A stretch of 64,000 nt of DNA, from NCBI GenBank assembly GCA_021401465.1, contig JADDMT010000005.1:186001-250000 (forward strand). The letters run 5' to 3'. This document shows, one piece after another, positions 10,089 through 20,594 of this stretch. Source of the stretch: Teratosphaeria epicoccoides (taxonomy: Eukaryota > Ascomycota > Dothideomycetes > Mycosphaerellales > Teratosphaeriaceae). The notes beneath the pieces are model-generated. The model ran no database searches. It was not told the DNA's origin and saw only the letters and a list, made by a program, of their open reading frames with translations. Within the stretch, counting starts at the first letter, position 1. Each line of letters starts with the position of its first letter. The position numbers and the translations under genes are program-made.

Positions 10089-11018
10089 TTACACGACCGC
10101 AAGACTGGTCCGCATACATTTGAGCCATTCATCTCCGAAATCGTCGCCCTGCCCCTTGGCTTTTCGACGCATACTGGCTACTTTCCCTTTGCGCCGGAGG
10201 TGCGGAGGTTGTCCAGCTGGTTTAGTGGGTGGCGCTGCGAGCTCGGGCGGTTCTGGTGCTCGCCGCTGCGGAGGAGGAGCAAAATTCTCGTCATCACGAG
10301 GTAGGGGCGTCGCGCCAGGCAGCAACGCCGGGAGCGGAGACTCCGGGATCACGCACGCGGGCTCAGCCTCGCTGCGCTCTTGCTCCTCTTCTGCCTCTTC
10401 TTCGACAGGCGACAACAACGTCCCCTCATGCACATCCTCCGCCTCCTCAGACAACGCTTTACTCGCCGCCGCAACGCCAGCCTCATACTCCCCAACCTCC
10501 ACCGGCTTCTGCCTCTCCCGATCCTCCAACTCCTCCTCCAAACTCACCCACTCCCGTTCCACCACCTCCTCCGCCATAACCTCACACCTCAACAAACTGC
10601 CTCTCCGCATCTGCCCAACCCTCGACCCCTTCCCCAGCCTCGCGCACCCCTTAAATCTCCCAATCGGAAACCGTCTCTGCAAATCCCAGCTCTCACTCTC
10701 GAACCTCTCCTCCGCTTTTGCGATCGCGCTCTGACCTTCCGGCGAGAGCAGCGGCATACCCCAGCCGTTTACCTCGCCGGTGGAATGCCGCGATCTGACT
10801 CTTGCGAGGTCCTCGTCGAGCTGGCATTGAAATGCAGAGTGCAGGCAGAATCCGCAAGGGATCGAGGAGTGGAGGGTGAGGTGCGGGTGGCTGGAGCATC
10901 CGGGTTTCGGGGCGCGGGAGGTTTTGAGGGATGGGGTTTCGTAGGTGCCGCGGCAAGTGGAGAGGCGGAAGATGATGAGGTGGGTGCAGGTGTGTTGGTA
11001 GGCGAGGGATTTGCACAT
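10089..11018 (-). CDS. Hypothetical protein with Cys/His-rich N-terminus
   Basis: An intronless frame of 309 aa starts MCKSLAYQHTCTHLIIFRLS. The first 65 residues carry spaced Cys and His (C-x7-C-x1-H, FRLSTCRG, then KPGCSSHPHLTL and CGFCLHSAFQCQ), a pattern suggesting metal binding. The middle is helical and charged (EEVVEREWVSLEEELEDRER) and the C-terminal third is Pro/Ala/Glu-rich and probably disordered, with a basic patch LRRKGKVASMRRKAKG. Similar short Cys/His starts occur in lineage-restricted fungal proteins of unknown role, but I do not recognise the family. The antisense frames here are shadows. Confidence 0.6.
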   Translation of the reverse strand: MCKSLAYQHTCTHLIIFRLSTCRGTYETPSLKTSRAPKPGCSSHPHLTLHSSIPCGFCLHSAFQCQLDEDLARVRSRHSTGEVNGWGMPLLSPEGQSAIAKAEERFESESWDLQRRFPIGRFKGCARLGKGSRVGQMRRGSLLRCEVMAEEVVEREWVSLEEELEDRERQKPVEVGEYEAGVAAASKALSEEAEDVHEGTLLSPVEEEAEEEQERSEAEPACVIPESPLPALLPGATPLPRDDENFAPPPQRRAPEPPELAAPPTKPAGQPPHLRRKGKVASMRRKAKGQGDDFGDEWLKCMRTSLAVV

Positions 11019-12759
11019 TTTGGGCGGGTCGGAGGCACCTGGATGTGGTGGGTGACGATGTGGATATGGCTGATGATGATTCTGAGCCTGGATGGATAAA
11101 GTTCATTTGATGGTTTCCATGCGGTCCTGCGAGCGATCCAGAGCGCCAGTGGTCTGCTGGTGACGGATGGGTTGCGTGGGATGGCTTATGCTGTGTCGTG
11201 TGTCCCCCTGATGCACCTCGTGTGTGAAGTGATGTGGCAGGTATGGTCACATGTCGTGCTTGCTCACGGCGCTGTGGCACTTGCCTCGCAGCAGCAGTCT
11301 TTGGGCACGAGCTTTCAATATCAGCAGTGCCGAGTTGTCAGTGACTCAGGTTGGGCCCTTCCTGTTGGCGCACCACGACCCCGCCCAACGAAAGCTGATG
11401 CCATGTCTAGCAAGAGCCGATTAAAAATAATGTCAATATACTTGCCACTCCACACCGACCACCCGGCGAAACAGCGAACACAGTGGCATGCGAACTGCCA
11501 GACCTGCACTGCCTCATCGATGAATCACCAGCAGGTATGCCAACCATACGCTCCGTACTTGCCACGCGGCACCTGTGCACTTTCTTGATTCAATGTTCCA
11601 CACCTGCCCATTGAGCAAGCGACACGTCCACGCACCGGCCACACCACGCTCCAGCGCTCAAACAAAGCCGTGCCTCCTGAGACGCGCGACCAAGACGACG
11701 CGACACGCACGACCACTCTGCACCCACGCGACGACACGCACAGACACCCGCATAAAGTTGCCTATGCAATTATGCTTCTGACCTTGCACACACTTGCGCC
11801 CACCCGACAGGACAATCCCTGTCGCAAGCACCCTGGATCCACGCTCCAATCGTCTCCCGGCCTGTTGACGTGCAGCATCTCAACTGCTGCATGCATAGGC
11901 ATATGTGCAGGGCCGATCGCCGTCTAGTCGGATCCCTCGTCCAGGCTATCTTCTGCACAGCCCATGTTAAGCGCGTGTGCGAGGCGAGGAAGAAAGGGCA
12001 CAAACAAACCGTCGGACATGTTTGTTTGTGTGCAACTGAGCTCAGGGAATGATAATCATAAGCTTCAGAGGCCCGATAAGAGCTCAGGCCGCAGGCATCC
12101 TCCCTCGCTGGACACATGGATGTCTGCAGGCGCATTGGACATCCTCGTAACCATGCAGGCTCGGACGCTGCACTGCACGTCTCACAAATGAAACACCAGA
12201 CTGCTCTCGGCCGAGTGTGCCAAGAGCATGCATGCGACGTCGCGGCTGCAATTCGAGGCTGCAAAATCTGCCTGTCTGATGCGTCAGGGGTGCATCAATA
12301 CTGAGAGTTGTGCTTTGGGACTGCAAGACCATGCAGAGTGCTTGCCTTGAATCGACATTGCACTTTGCACGGCCAAAACCCAACGTGACCAGCGATTGTC
12401 CTACAAACCTCCCGTGCAGCGCATTCAATCATCACCGATTATTGCGCCTACGCGCGCCTTCCACACAAAGCCTGAACGCCGTCGCTTGCTCCACACCTAT
12501 CTCCAAGAACGCTTCAAGGGTATCCAAGAATGCGCAAGTTCGCCGTTCGTAAGCGGGACTCGTGGTCCGTCGTGTCAGAAAGGAAACACATTATGCCCGT
12601 CCTGCCCTCATCTCAAAGCTCCAGCTCCAGCTTCTCGTCTCGCCGTATCCCATAGTACAAGTAACAATTCAACGTCGTTTCGAGCGGTCTCGGTGACGTC
12701 GCGTGCGGAAGGTAGACCTGCTGCATCTGCATCTCCTCGCCTGCAACAAGTAGGACAAA
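11019..12759. other. Intergenic, no supported gene
   Basis: About 1.7 kb. Frames on both strands are short, Cys/His/Arg/Pro-rich and mutually overlapping, as expected of non-coding GC-balanced DNA. No RNA gene or repeat was recognised. Confidence 0.4.
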
Positions 12760-15105
12760 TTACAACACCGTTTCATGATGATCCATTTTGGTCTTGAATC
12801 GCCACCATTTCTTGTCCTTCACGTGCGGCAGGAGCGATGGCTGGATCCACCTGTGTGAACAGTTTTCAGCCGTAGTATGGGACGGACGGGAGTAGATCCT
12901 CGAGTAGCCATCCATGCTCACTTTGCGTACCAGGCGATCGCTGTTGTTGCGCGAATGACCCATAGACGTGTGGTATGTTGTCGCTAAACCCTGGCCACGC
13001 TGCGAGAGTGCAGTGCCGTGATCAGATTCGGAAGCTTGCGCGTTCTCGGGCGCGCACGACCTCAGTGCGGCATACATGGAAGGGTCGTTATCCAATCCAT
13101 GGTAGCCTTCTGGAATGCCAACGCTTCTGCTTCGTCTCCTCGTCTTCTTTGGTCCCGATGCTTCCAAGATGGATGCCTCACTCATCACGGGCGCATATTG
13201 GTCGTAAGACAAGTCCGCGGGCCCTGTCATTGTCGCGCTCATGACGATTGGGATAAGAGGTGGTGCCTTGGCTTGAGCTGAAACGCGCGGGTCCACCGAC
13301 TGCAGATGTTTGTGTGGCCCCATGCAGGACGCGAGAATATGATCTGCGTCGCCACTCTCGGATCCAGCAGATGTCTGCTTGTTCGGCTGCCACGCGTGTG
13401 ACGGTGGGGTCCTTCCGCATTCGATTCGCTCCTTTTGTGCGCTCGCAGGTAGATATGCAGGCTGATGTTGCTCTGATGCATCCTGCCACTGATCCAGGCT
13501 AGGCAACGGTGGTAGTTTCCGGTTCAGATCCACTGGCGGCTTCGACTTGGTTGAACGTCCACGAGTGTCAGTTGTGGAACCTGCTGTGCCAGGTCGATCT
13601 CCACCCTCGCTAGACCTGCTTGCACCCCTCCTGTGGAATACTCGCCACGTTTGCCACTTGTTGGTTGGCTGGACAGCAGAGTCGGCATCGGAGAAGGCAG
13701 TGTAGGAAGTGTCGATGGACGGTGCTCGACTCCCTTCGTCGACACTAGGCCTGCGGCTGCTGGCCCTTGTGCTGGGCCGAATGTAATCCTTTACGCGTCG
13801 AGTCACACTGGCTGCGCGGCTACTCGCACGACTGGCAGATCTGCGCAGACTTCTACCTTCTCTCAGGCCATCATCCTGTGCTGTGTCCGGCCGGACATAA
13901 TGCCCGACCTGGCGCGTGATGCTTCGCGCTCGCTCGCTAAAGCGGCTTGTGGGCTGGTCTGGTGCTTTGGATCTGCAGTGTCCGTTCCGCTCGGGTTGAC
14001 CATCCTCTCGATTGGTCGTCTCAGCAGGTTGCCTCACATGGGCAAAAGCAGTTGGAGTTTGATCAGCGCTCGGCCTGCTGTCCTGTCTGCTCTCTGCTCG
14101 CGGGTAATCAGATTCTTTTCTGCTCTGGGTCCTCTGTGGAACAGGTTTTCTCCTGGGTACCTGCATTCTCGCGGGTGTACTTGTCTGAGTGGAAGTCTGG
14201 ATTGGGGTGGCATTTTCACACAGATTCATGCACTCGCGCTGTCGTGCGCGTGCTTCTACTGCTTTCTTGTGCTTCACAAGCTCGTATCTCATCCAATCGC
14301 CATTTGTCGGCTCAAGTCTTGGTATGCTGCTTGCCTCAGTGTTCGACTGCAAGGCCTGCGATGAAGTACGCTTCGAACCACGGGCTGGAGTGACAACGGC
14401 AGACGTCATCGCGGTAGATGCCTTTTCTGACCATGGATAGTCAGTTGAGTCTGTCTGCGGCGTCGAACCGATGGTTTCCATGGAGTCAGTCCTTGGTGCT
14501 ACGTCCGGCCGTCCAGACGTGTCTTTGTTGACCAACGCACACGGAAGGTGTGCCTGGTCCGATACAGAGTGCGAATAAGATTCTGACCGTCCGTCTGTAG
14601 GTGGTGCCGTCGTTCTCGAGTGCGCTGGGACGGGAGCCATGAGTTCCTCAGCTCGCGACTGTGCGTGCTTGTGTGCCATGTGCCGACCTGTATCATCCTT
14701 CCTGAACAATTCCTGCGTCGGCACATCTGGCTTGTATTTGTATCTATCCGAGCTTACTGAACCGCTTCTGATTGAATCTTCTTCGACTGCCGCAGAGTCA
14801 TTGGATAATGTATCGACCGTTGCCAGAAGCGCGGAGCCGTCGATTTCCCGATGTGCGGACTCTTTGATGGCAGCATAGTCAAGCTGCTGTCTGTGGGAAT
14901 CGTCTCCATATTGCTTTCTGTACACCAAATGTGATGGTTTGAAGTTCTGGAGGACGGAGGCACAGGCGTTTCGTAGTTCTGCTTCGAGGATGGGCGGGAG
15001 CGGTGGTCGCACGCTCCTGGGATGCTCCACGGGCGAGTCTAGCGGTGCGGCGATCTGGTCTCTGTATGCCCGGGTGTCTGCTTTCGATGGTCCGATCTTC
15101 TGCAT
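12760..15105 (-). CDS. Large disordered hypothetical protein
   Basis: A single 781-codon frame starts MQKIGPSKADTRAYRDQIAA. The N-terminal 60 residues look ordered (LPPILEAELRNACASVLQNF). The rest is dominated by Ser, Thr, Arg, Pro and Gln, with basic Ser/Arg blocks in the centre (RSASRASSRAASVTRRVKDY), a proline segment (LNRKLPPLPSLDQW) and a more conserved-looking tail (VRKVSMDGYSRIYSRP, then VKDKKWWRFKTKMDH). The length of uninterrupted frame and the ordered ends argue that it is real. No catalytic or membrane segment is visible and no function is proposed. The shadow frames on the plus strand are excluded. Confidence 0.65.
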   Translation of the reverse strand: MQKIGPSKADTRAYRDQIAAPLDSPVEHPRSVRPPLPPILEAELRNACASVLQNFKPSHLVYRKQYGDDSHRQQLDYAAIKESAHREIDGSALLATVDTLSNDSAAVEEDSIRSGSVSSDRYKYKPDVPTQELFRKDDTGRHMAHKHAQSRAEELMAPVPAHSRTTAPPTDGRSESYSHSVSDQAHLPCALVNKDTSGRPDVAPRTDSMETIGSTPQTDSTDYPWSEKASTAMTSAVVTPARGSKRTSSQALQSNTEASSIPRLEPTNGDWMRYELVKHKKAVEARARQRECMNLCENATPIQTSTQTSTPARMQVPRRKPVPQRTQSRKESDYPRAESRQDSRPSADQTPTAFAHVRQPAETTNREDGQPERNGHCRSKAPDQPTSRFSERARSITRQVGHYVRPDTAQDDGLREGRSLRRSASRASSRAASVTRRVKDYIRPSTRASSRRPSVDEGSRAPSIDTSYTAFSDADSAVQPTNKWQTWRVFHRRGASRSSEGGDRPGTAGSTTDTRGRSTKSKPPVDLNRKLPPLPSLDQWQDASEQHQPAYLPASAQKERIECGRTPPSHAWQPNKQTSAGSESGDADHILASCMGPHKHLQSVDPRVSAQAKAPPLIPIVMSATMTGPADLSYDQYAPVMSEASILEASGPKKTRRRSRSVGIPEGYHGLDNDPSMYAALRSCAPENAQASESDHGTALSQRGQGLATTYHTSMGHSRNNSDRLVRKVSMDGYSRIYSRPSHTTAENCSHRWIQPSLLPHVKDKKWWRFKTKMDHHETVL

Positions 15106-18100
15106 GATATCTTAGCACATCAGGGCATGGGAGGACTCGCGGGAATCAGTCCGTCATGGGAATCTTTGTGCGTACTAGGCGTGGAATGTCAAAGCTGAAC
15201 TTCCTCGATGTCATCTTGGCGAACTCCATCGCGACGTATACATCGGCAGGATTGGAGGAGAGCGGAGGTAGTGATATGTCGGAAGGACTGCTGTCGTTTC
15301 GCCAGGACAAAAGCCAAAGCTGCAGCTCAGAAATGCTACGCAGCCCGGTCCCCCACGTACCGTGTCAGACGACTTGAGACTGGTTGTAAGCCTGTGTGGG
15401 TCCCGTCGTCGCAGAAGCTCCAGTCGAAGCAATGATGCGACTCCTATGCAGGACGCTGGTGCAGAACCGGCTCGCTGGAATTCCACTGGGCACCAAGCAC
15501 TCGGACAATAATCGTCATGAGCAACGCAGCGGCATGGCAAAGCGTTACACAAATACACCTGGAAAAGAGCCGGGAGCAAACACACGGATGATTTCTGTAC
15601 TGACGTTGCCCGTCAGCTTTGATTTTCTCATCGATAACCCCAAGTGCATGGCCAATAGGCTTCCCTCGGTGCACAACTCATCCCTCACGAGTACACTACT
15701 GCGCCCGCTGCCGACTCTGAAACGACAAGGGCTGGGTAACGGAGCTGGGGAGCTGGGCCAGGGACATCCATGCATTCTGCGCATGTGGAAAGGGTCTTCA
15801 GAATTAGCCGCGCGTGATGGGCCTATGGCCGCATTGGCACCAGTGACTGCTCGCCGACCCTGCCAGTATTATGCCATATCAATCTCATACCAACATGCTG
15901 TTCAGCCGAACTCCTTGCTTCCCGACCGCCTGGCATGGCCTGACCGCATGAACGCAGCCACATGGGTCTTGTGCATGCATGCTTGCTTGTCACAGGCTCA
16001 CAGCATGATTTGAGAACTTCCATTGTGCAAAAATATCACGCCGCGCTCTGAGCAACAAGCTTGGTCAACGGCACTGCTGCCAAGTACCTACACCATCTCG
16101 ATTTCTGCTGTCAACCGTCCAGAATTTGGGCAGAATATACATAGGTCCTACGGCACACATTTGCCGACACCGCCAGCCGACGCTCAAAGCTTACTGGCTA
16201 TCATTTCGATCCATTTTTACTTTCGCGTTCCTCTGAGGCGTAGAACACCAACGACGAGCTGCGGGGCGGCCAGCGCGCATCACCATTCCTAACAAAAGCG
16301 TGATCATGGCAGAGTTCTTCCAGTCAGGAACCATGCAGCGTAAACTACACCTGCTCTCGAGCAGAGCAGCTGCAGCCTGCAGGACTGGGTCAGACAGGTT
16401 TGTGGTAAGGGTATGTATGTTGCTTGACATCAAAACGGATTGCGACACGCCTTGGCGTAGAATGCTGCTGGCAGCAAATGGCCACAATTCCTGATCGAGC
16501 TGATGTTCAAGCACACCAAAACCTACTTAGCCTTCAGATACCCGTGCGTGGTCCCGCCACCCTCGTAAAGCAGTGTTCAACACGATTAGTATTGGAGCAA
16601 AATTGGCATTATAAATGCCCTGAGCAAACCCTGCCTCCTCATTTGCCTGCATATAGCCTTTCTAAGTGTGGTGTTTGCCGAGAAAGGCTTCACAGCGACT
16701 GGCCTCGGTCAATGCTCTGTCAACGTTCGCAACGTTCAACAAAGACTGTCGACCCCGAGCGGACACGGTGAACGCGGTGCGAGCGCCGAGTACGTGGGAA
16801 AACCCACCGCACGAAAGATGTTTCGCGCTGAAACTGCGCGTCGCAGCATTGCCATTTATGACAGCTGCGATGCCAGCGTTGACTTCATGACTGGTTCTAA
16901 GGCGTCACAAGGTCCGTCCTCCGTCGAATGTGCTATACGACGGAGATTTGGGTTCATCTGCGGGATAATTCAACTCATACATCGTCCAGGCACCCGTACA
17001 CGACGTCTTGGCCACAAACTTGCCGTAGCAATAGCAGAGTGCAGCGTTCAAGGGTCGTGGTGCTTGCTGTGCCTGAAGAGCGGATGGTATACCAGTCTGG
17101 AAGCCGGCGAACTCTTTCGTGCCAGTCTCACTTACAACGGTATGTGTCGTCCCAAGTGCAAGCCGGATCACGAGCCCTAGCATCTGCCCGGCACTTTGCA
17201 CCTGCCCTGTACACCGAATTGCCTTGGACAAAGAAGGTCCCTTGCAATTGCAGCAGACCAGGCTCGGATCGTGATCCACGACCATATCTGGGCAATTGTC
17301 AGAGACGAGAGCAGAAACGACACTGCTGAAAGCGGTCCTTACATCAACAAGGTTCATGCCAATGGTTGGGCATGCCTTTTTGTCCAATAGCAATGAAATA
17401 GTCTTGTCCTAGCGCGGTGGTTACATGGAAAGAGAAAGGCAGGGACGAGAATGCATACTGTGACCGGAAAGCGTTGCGTATGGAGATTCAGGAGCTGTTG
17501 CGCGGGGCAATATTGTTGTGGTGAATCGGGATGGGCAGCGAACAGACCAGGTGAAGTGGTGTGGGCCGAAGGCACACGAGAGCAGAATTGGCGACGGGCG
17601 TTGGTAGGTGAGGCCTCATGGACCACGTTGAGGCGCGCGCCGACCAATTTTCCACGCCATGTTGGTTGCTATTAGCTTGGACGTGACCCGCCAACGTCCG
17701 CGAACAATCATCGAGATCTTGTGTGTGGTCAACATCACTCCGCGATCGTAATTAAACCTACACGCTCTCAAAGGAACACGTCGAAAATGCAGACCTCATA
17801 CTCGTTCATTGAGGCAGCTCGTACTGGTCAAGTAACCCACATATTTGTGGAGCTAAGCGTGCATGCGCGTAGCAACGCAGCATCATTGCCTATGTCGTGA
17901 ACCGGTACTCTACGGCTTGGTCAGCGTTCTACTGGCGTCAGCAAGACTCAGCTCTATTCGAGCCTGGCTGCATTCGCGTTCGACCAGGCTGTGTTCCGCT
18001 CAAAGTCACCCGTGCCACAATGACGCATTGCGCTCTTGGACGCAGCCAAGAGAATGGCAGTCGCATGTGATCAGCTGGACACCGATCCGGCAGCGAGAAG

Positions 18101-18550
18101 GACTGAGGTGCGTGCGTGTCGAAGACTTTGCAAGCCTTCCAAGGCACTGAGCCGTGAGCTGCTGACACCCTACTGTATCAATGAGCCACACCTCATGCTT
18201 GAATATTGAGGTCGGCATCATCAGCCCTCTATGCCAACCCTCGGTTACGCCTAGTGGCATGATTGAAAAGCAGACCAGATTCGTGGTGGCAATGGCGGCA
18301 TTGCAGGACTGAAGTTACACGTACGACATTTTCTTGGAATGTACGGAGAAATCTTCAACAAAATACAAGGCATATCGAGTGGTGCCCTTGCTCTATCGAT
18401 TAGTATCGTCCGAGCTCGGAGCTGCCCATCATATAGCATCATCATGTGGAGAATCATGAATGTTACAGTAACGCGGAGACATCTCCCAAAGTCCACACCG
18501 AGAATAGAGTCCAGCACTTGCAGACGTATCACGCAGACGGAATTCTAGGA
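15106..18550. other. Gene-poor 3.4 kb interval
   Basis: This is one of the longest stretches with almost no coding evidence. Plus-strand frames of up to 205 codons (15396-16013) read as random composition with many Cys, His and Met. The only piece resembling protein is the minus-strand frame listed separately at 16905-17357. No transposon ends or repeats were recognised. Confidence 0.4.
16905..17357 (-). CDS. Candidate small cysteine-rich protein (uncertain)
   Basis: The minus-strand frame from an ATG at 17357 to 16905 gives about 150 aa. It has clustered cysteines (SDNCPDM, VCCNCKG, IRCTG, LCYCYGKF, TSCTGAW) and a hydrophilic tail ending FDGGRTL. The cysteine spacing and composition resemble small secreted fungal proteins. 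No convincing signal peptide directly precedes this frame, so either a 5' exon is missing or the frame is fortuitous. The segment QSAGQMLGLVIRLALGTTHT could alternatively be intronic. It is isolated from other genes. Confidence 0.3.
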   Translation of the reverse strand: MNLVDVRTAFSSVVSALVSDNCPDMVVDHDPSLVCCNCKGPSLSKAIRCTGQVQSAGQMLGLVIRLALGTTHTVVSETGTKEFAGFQTGIPSALQAQQAPRPLNAALCYCYGKFVAKTSCTGAWTMYELNYPADEPKSPSYSTFDGGRTL

Positions 18551-19804
18551 TGACGAAGATTTTCGTTCTTGGGGCTACGGGGTAAGAGCTTGTGGCGCCA
18601 CGACAAAGCTGAGAGGCGTGACTGACTGCGCTTCAGTTATATTGGGGGCGATGCTCTCTACGCTATTGCATGCGCTCATCCGGAATACGAGATTACTGCA
18701 CTGGTGCGCAACAGTGACAAAGGCGCGACCGTTGTGAAGGAGTTCCCTAAGATCAGACTTGTATATGGAGATCTTGACAGCTCCGAACTCATCAAGGAGG
18801 AAGCCAATAAGGCAGGCATTGTCGCTCGTCAGTATCATCATGTGGATGTAGCAATGCATCAAGCTGACATGGACGAGCCAGATTTTGCCAATGCAGACCA
18901 CGAGCCGGCGGCCAAAGCCATCATCAGCGGTCTGGTTGCTCGTACATCGACACAACCCGGCTTCTTCATCCATACCTCCGGCACTGGCATCTTGCTGTGC
19001 GATGACATTCGAACTGGTACATACGGTGAGTTCATACCATTCAGATCAGTCATCCGAATCTGAGATGGACCATAGCATCTCACTGAACTTTTAGGCGAGG
19101 CTTCGGACAAGGTCTACGACGACTTGGAGCACGTCTCGCAAGTCACTTCCCTTCCAGATGATGCGCCACATCGCAATGTTGATAAGCTCGTCCTCGAAGC
19201 CGGCACTGAACATGCCAACAAGGTGAAGACGGCAATCGTCTGCCCGCCAACTATCTATGGTCCAGGTAGAGGCCCAGGTAATCGACGCTCTCACCAGGTC
19301 CCAGAGCTTGTTGCTTCCGCGCTCAAGCTCGGTCACGGCTTTCAGGTTGGTGCTGGCAGGACGTATTGGGGAAATGTTCACGTTCACGACCTGTCGAACC
19401 TCTACTTGAAGCTCATAGAGTCCGCTGCAGCGGGCGGCTCTGTTGCTGAGTGGCCAGACAAGCCCTCTCTTTGGGGCGCTGAAGGCTACTATTTCTGCGA
19501 AGGTGGGGAGCACGTCTGGGGTCAGATCTCAAAGCTTGTCGCTACTGGAGCAAAGAAGGTAGGCTACATCAAGTCGGACGAGGTAAAGTCGGTGTCGAAG
19601 GAGGAGGCCGACAGCTTCACGCCCTCCGGCGCGGCATTATGGGGCGCCAATTCGCGCGCGAGAGCGAGGAGGGCACGCGTTGCGCTCAAATGGGAAGCGC
19701 AAGGAGCACGCATCGAAGACACTATTAAGGACGCAATCGAACTTGAGGCGAGCAGGCTTGGGTTGAAGCCTGGCCATGCTGTGGTCGCCGCTGGCAATGC
19801 GTGA
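18551..19804 (+). CDS. NAD-dependent epimerase/dehydratase-like protein
   Basis: Four exons, join(18551..18582, 18637..18827, 18882..19025, 19095..19804), encode 358 aa. The exons join in phase and the second intron (54 nt, GTCAGT..CAG) is a multiple of three, so the frame happens to be open through it. The start MTKIFVLGATGYIGGDAL holds the GxxGxxG dinucleotide-binding loop of an extended short-chain dehydrogenase. It continues with LVRNSDKG, VYGDLDS and HFANADHEPAAKAI, then CPPTIYGPGRG and WGNVHVHDLSNLY, which match the nucleoside-diphosphate-sugar epimerase/NmrA-like group of fungi. The substrate is unknown. It is followed at 0.8 kb by a sugar transporter, but no functional link is shown. 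Confidence 0.85.
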
Positions 19805-20594
19805 TGATGAGCCTGCTCAGGAATGAAAGCTCGAGCCGCACAGCTCTGCCAACGAGAGGCACTCGTTGCGCCGCTAGCACTGCGTCCTGGGCGACCATCA
19901 GCGCAACGCATCATACGATTGAAGCTCTCGATAACTCAAGACACAGAAGACCCATCAGTTGCACCGATACCCATGTTCTGCCTTCGACGCACCTCTCAAC
20001 CCCTCTCATTTCATCGGACAAATATATCAACAGCCTTCGGCCCATATCGTTAAATCCGATCGCAAAAAGTGTTCCCAAAAGTATTTAAGCTTCGACCTCC
20101 ACAAAGATCAGCCGGGGTTGGCGTGAATTCACTACTCACTAACTTCATCCTTCAATCGAGATCTGGAGAAACGAGAATGTCCTAAAATCAGATGAAGGCC
20201 CCACAACGCATCAATATATCTCGGGAAGGTCTCGCCTGGTCGTCAACGTGAGCCTACGACGGCAATCATGTCCTTCGCATGCTCGCTGACTCTCAGAGAC
20301 AATCTTTGAGTGTCTCTCAGCGTACAAGATCGACCTTGCGCGCTAGCCCACGACTGGCTGATATAGTATTCTGCCTTCAGACTGATGTCACGCCATCTGT
20401 CCATGCGTCTACATCTGGTCGGCGATCTTATGTGTCCGCGTGCGTAATGAGGCCCGAGGTGCCCTACACCGGAACCGTACATATGCAGTATACAGATGTA
20501 TGGTACCTCAAGGCATTCTTCAGTTTCCTGGAACGAAGCTTGACACTTTTGGCGCCTGCATCACCCACACGACTCTCGCTGCAAATCGTCCAAG
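19805..20594. other. Intergenic
   Basis: About 790 bases between two co-directional genes should hold the 3' region of the epimerase-like gene and the promoter of the sugar transporter. No gene is supported. Confidence 0.35.

Noticed and set aside
15396..16013. 205-codon plus-strand frame in the gene-poor gap
   Set aside because: Composition is random-like (many Cys, Met, His), with no ordered segment, no splice partners and no motif.
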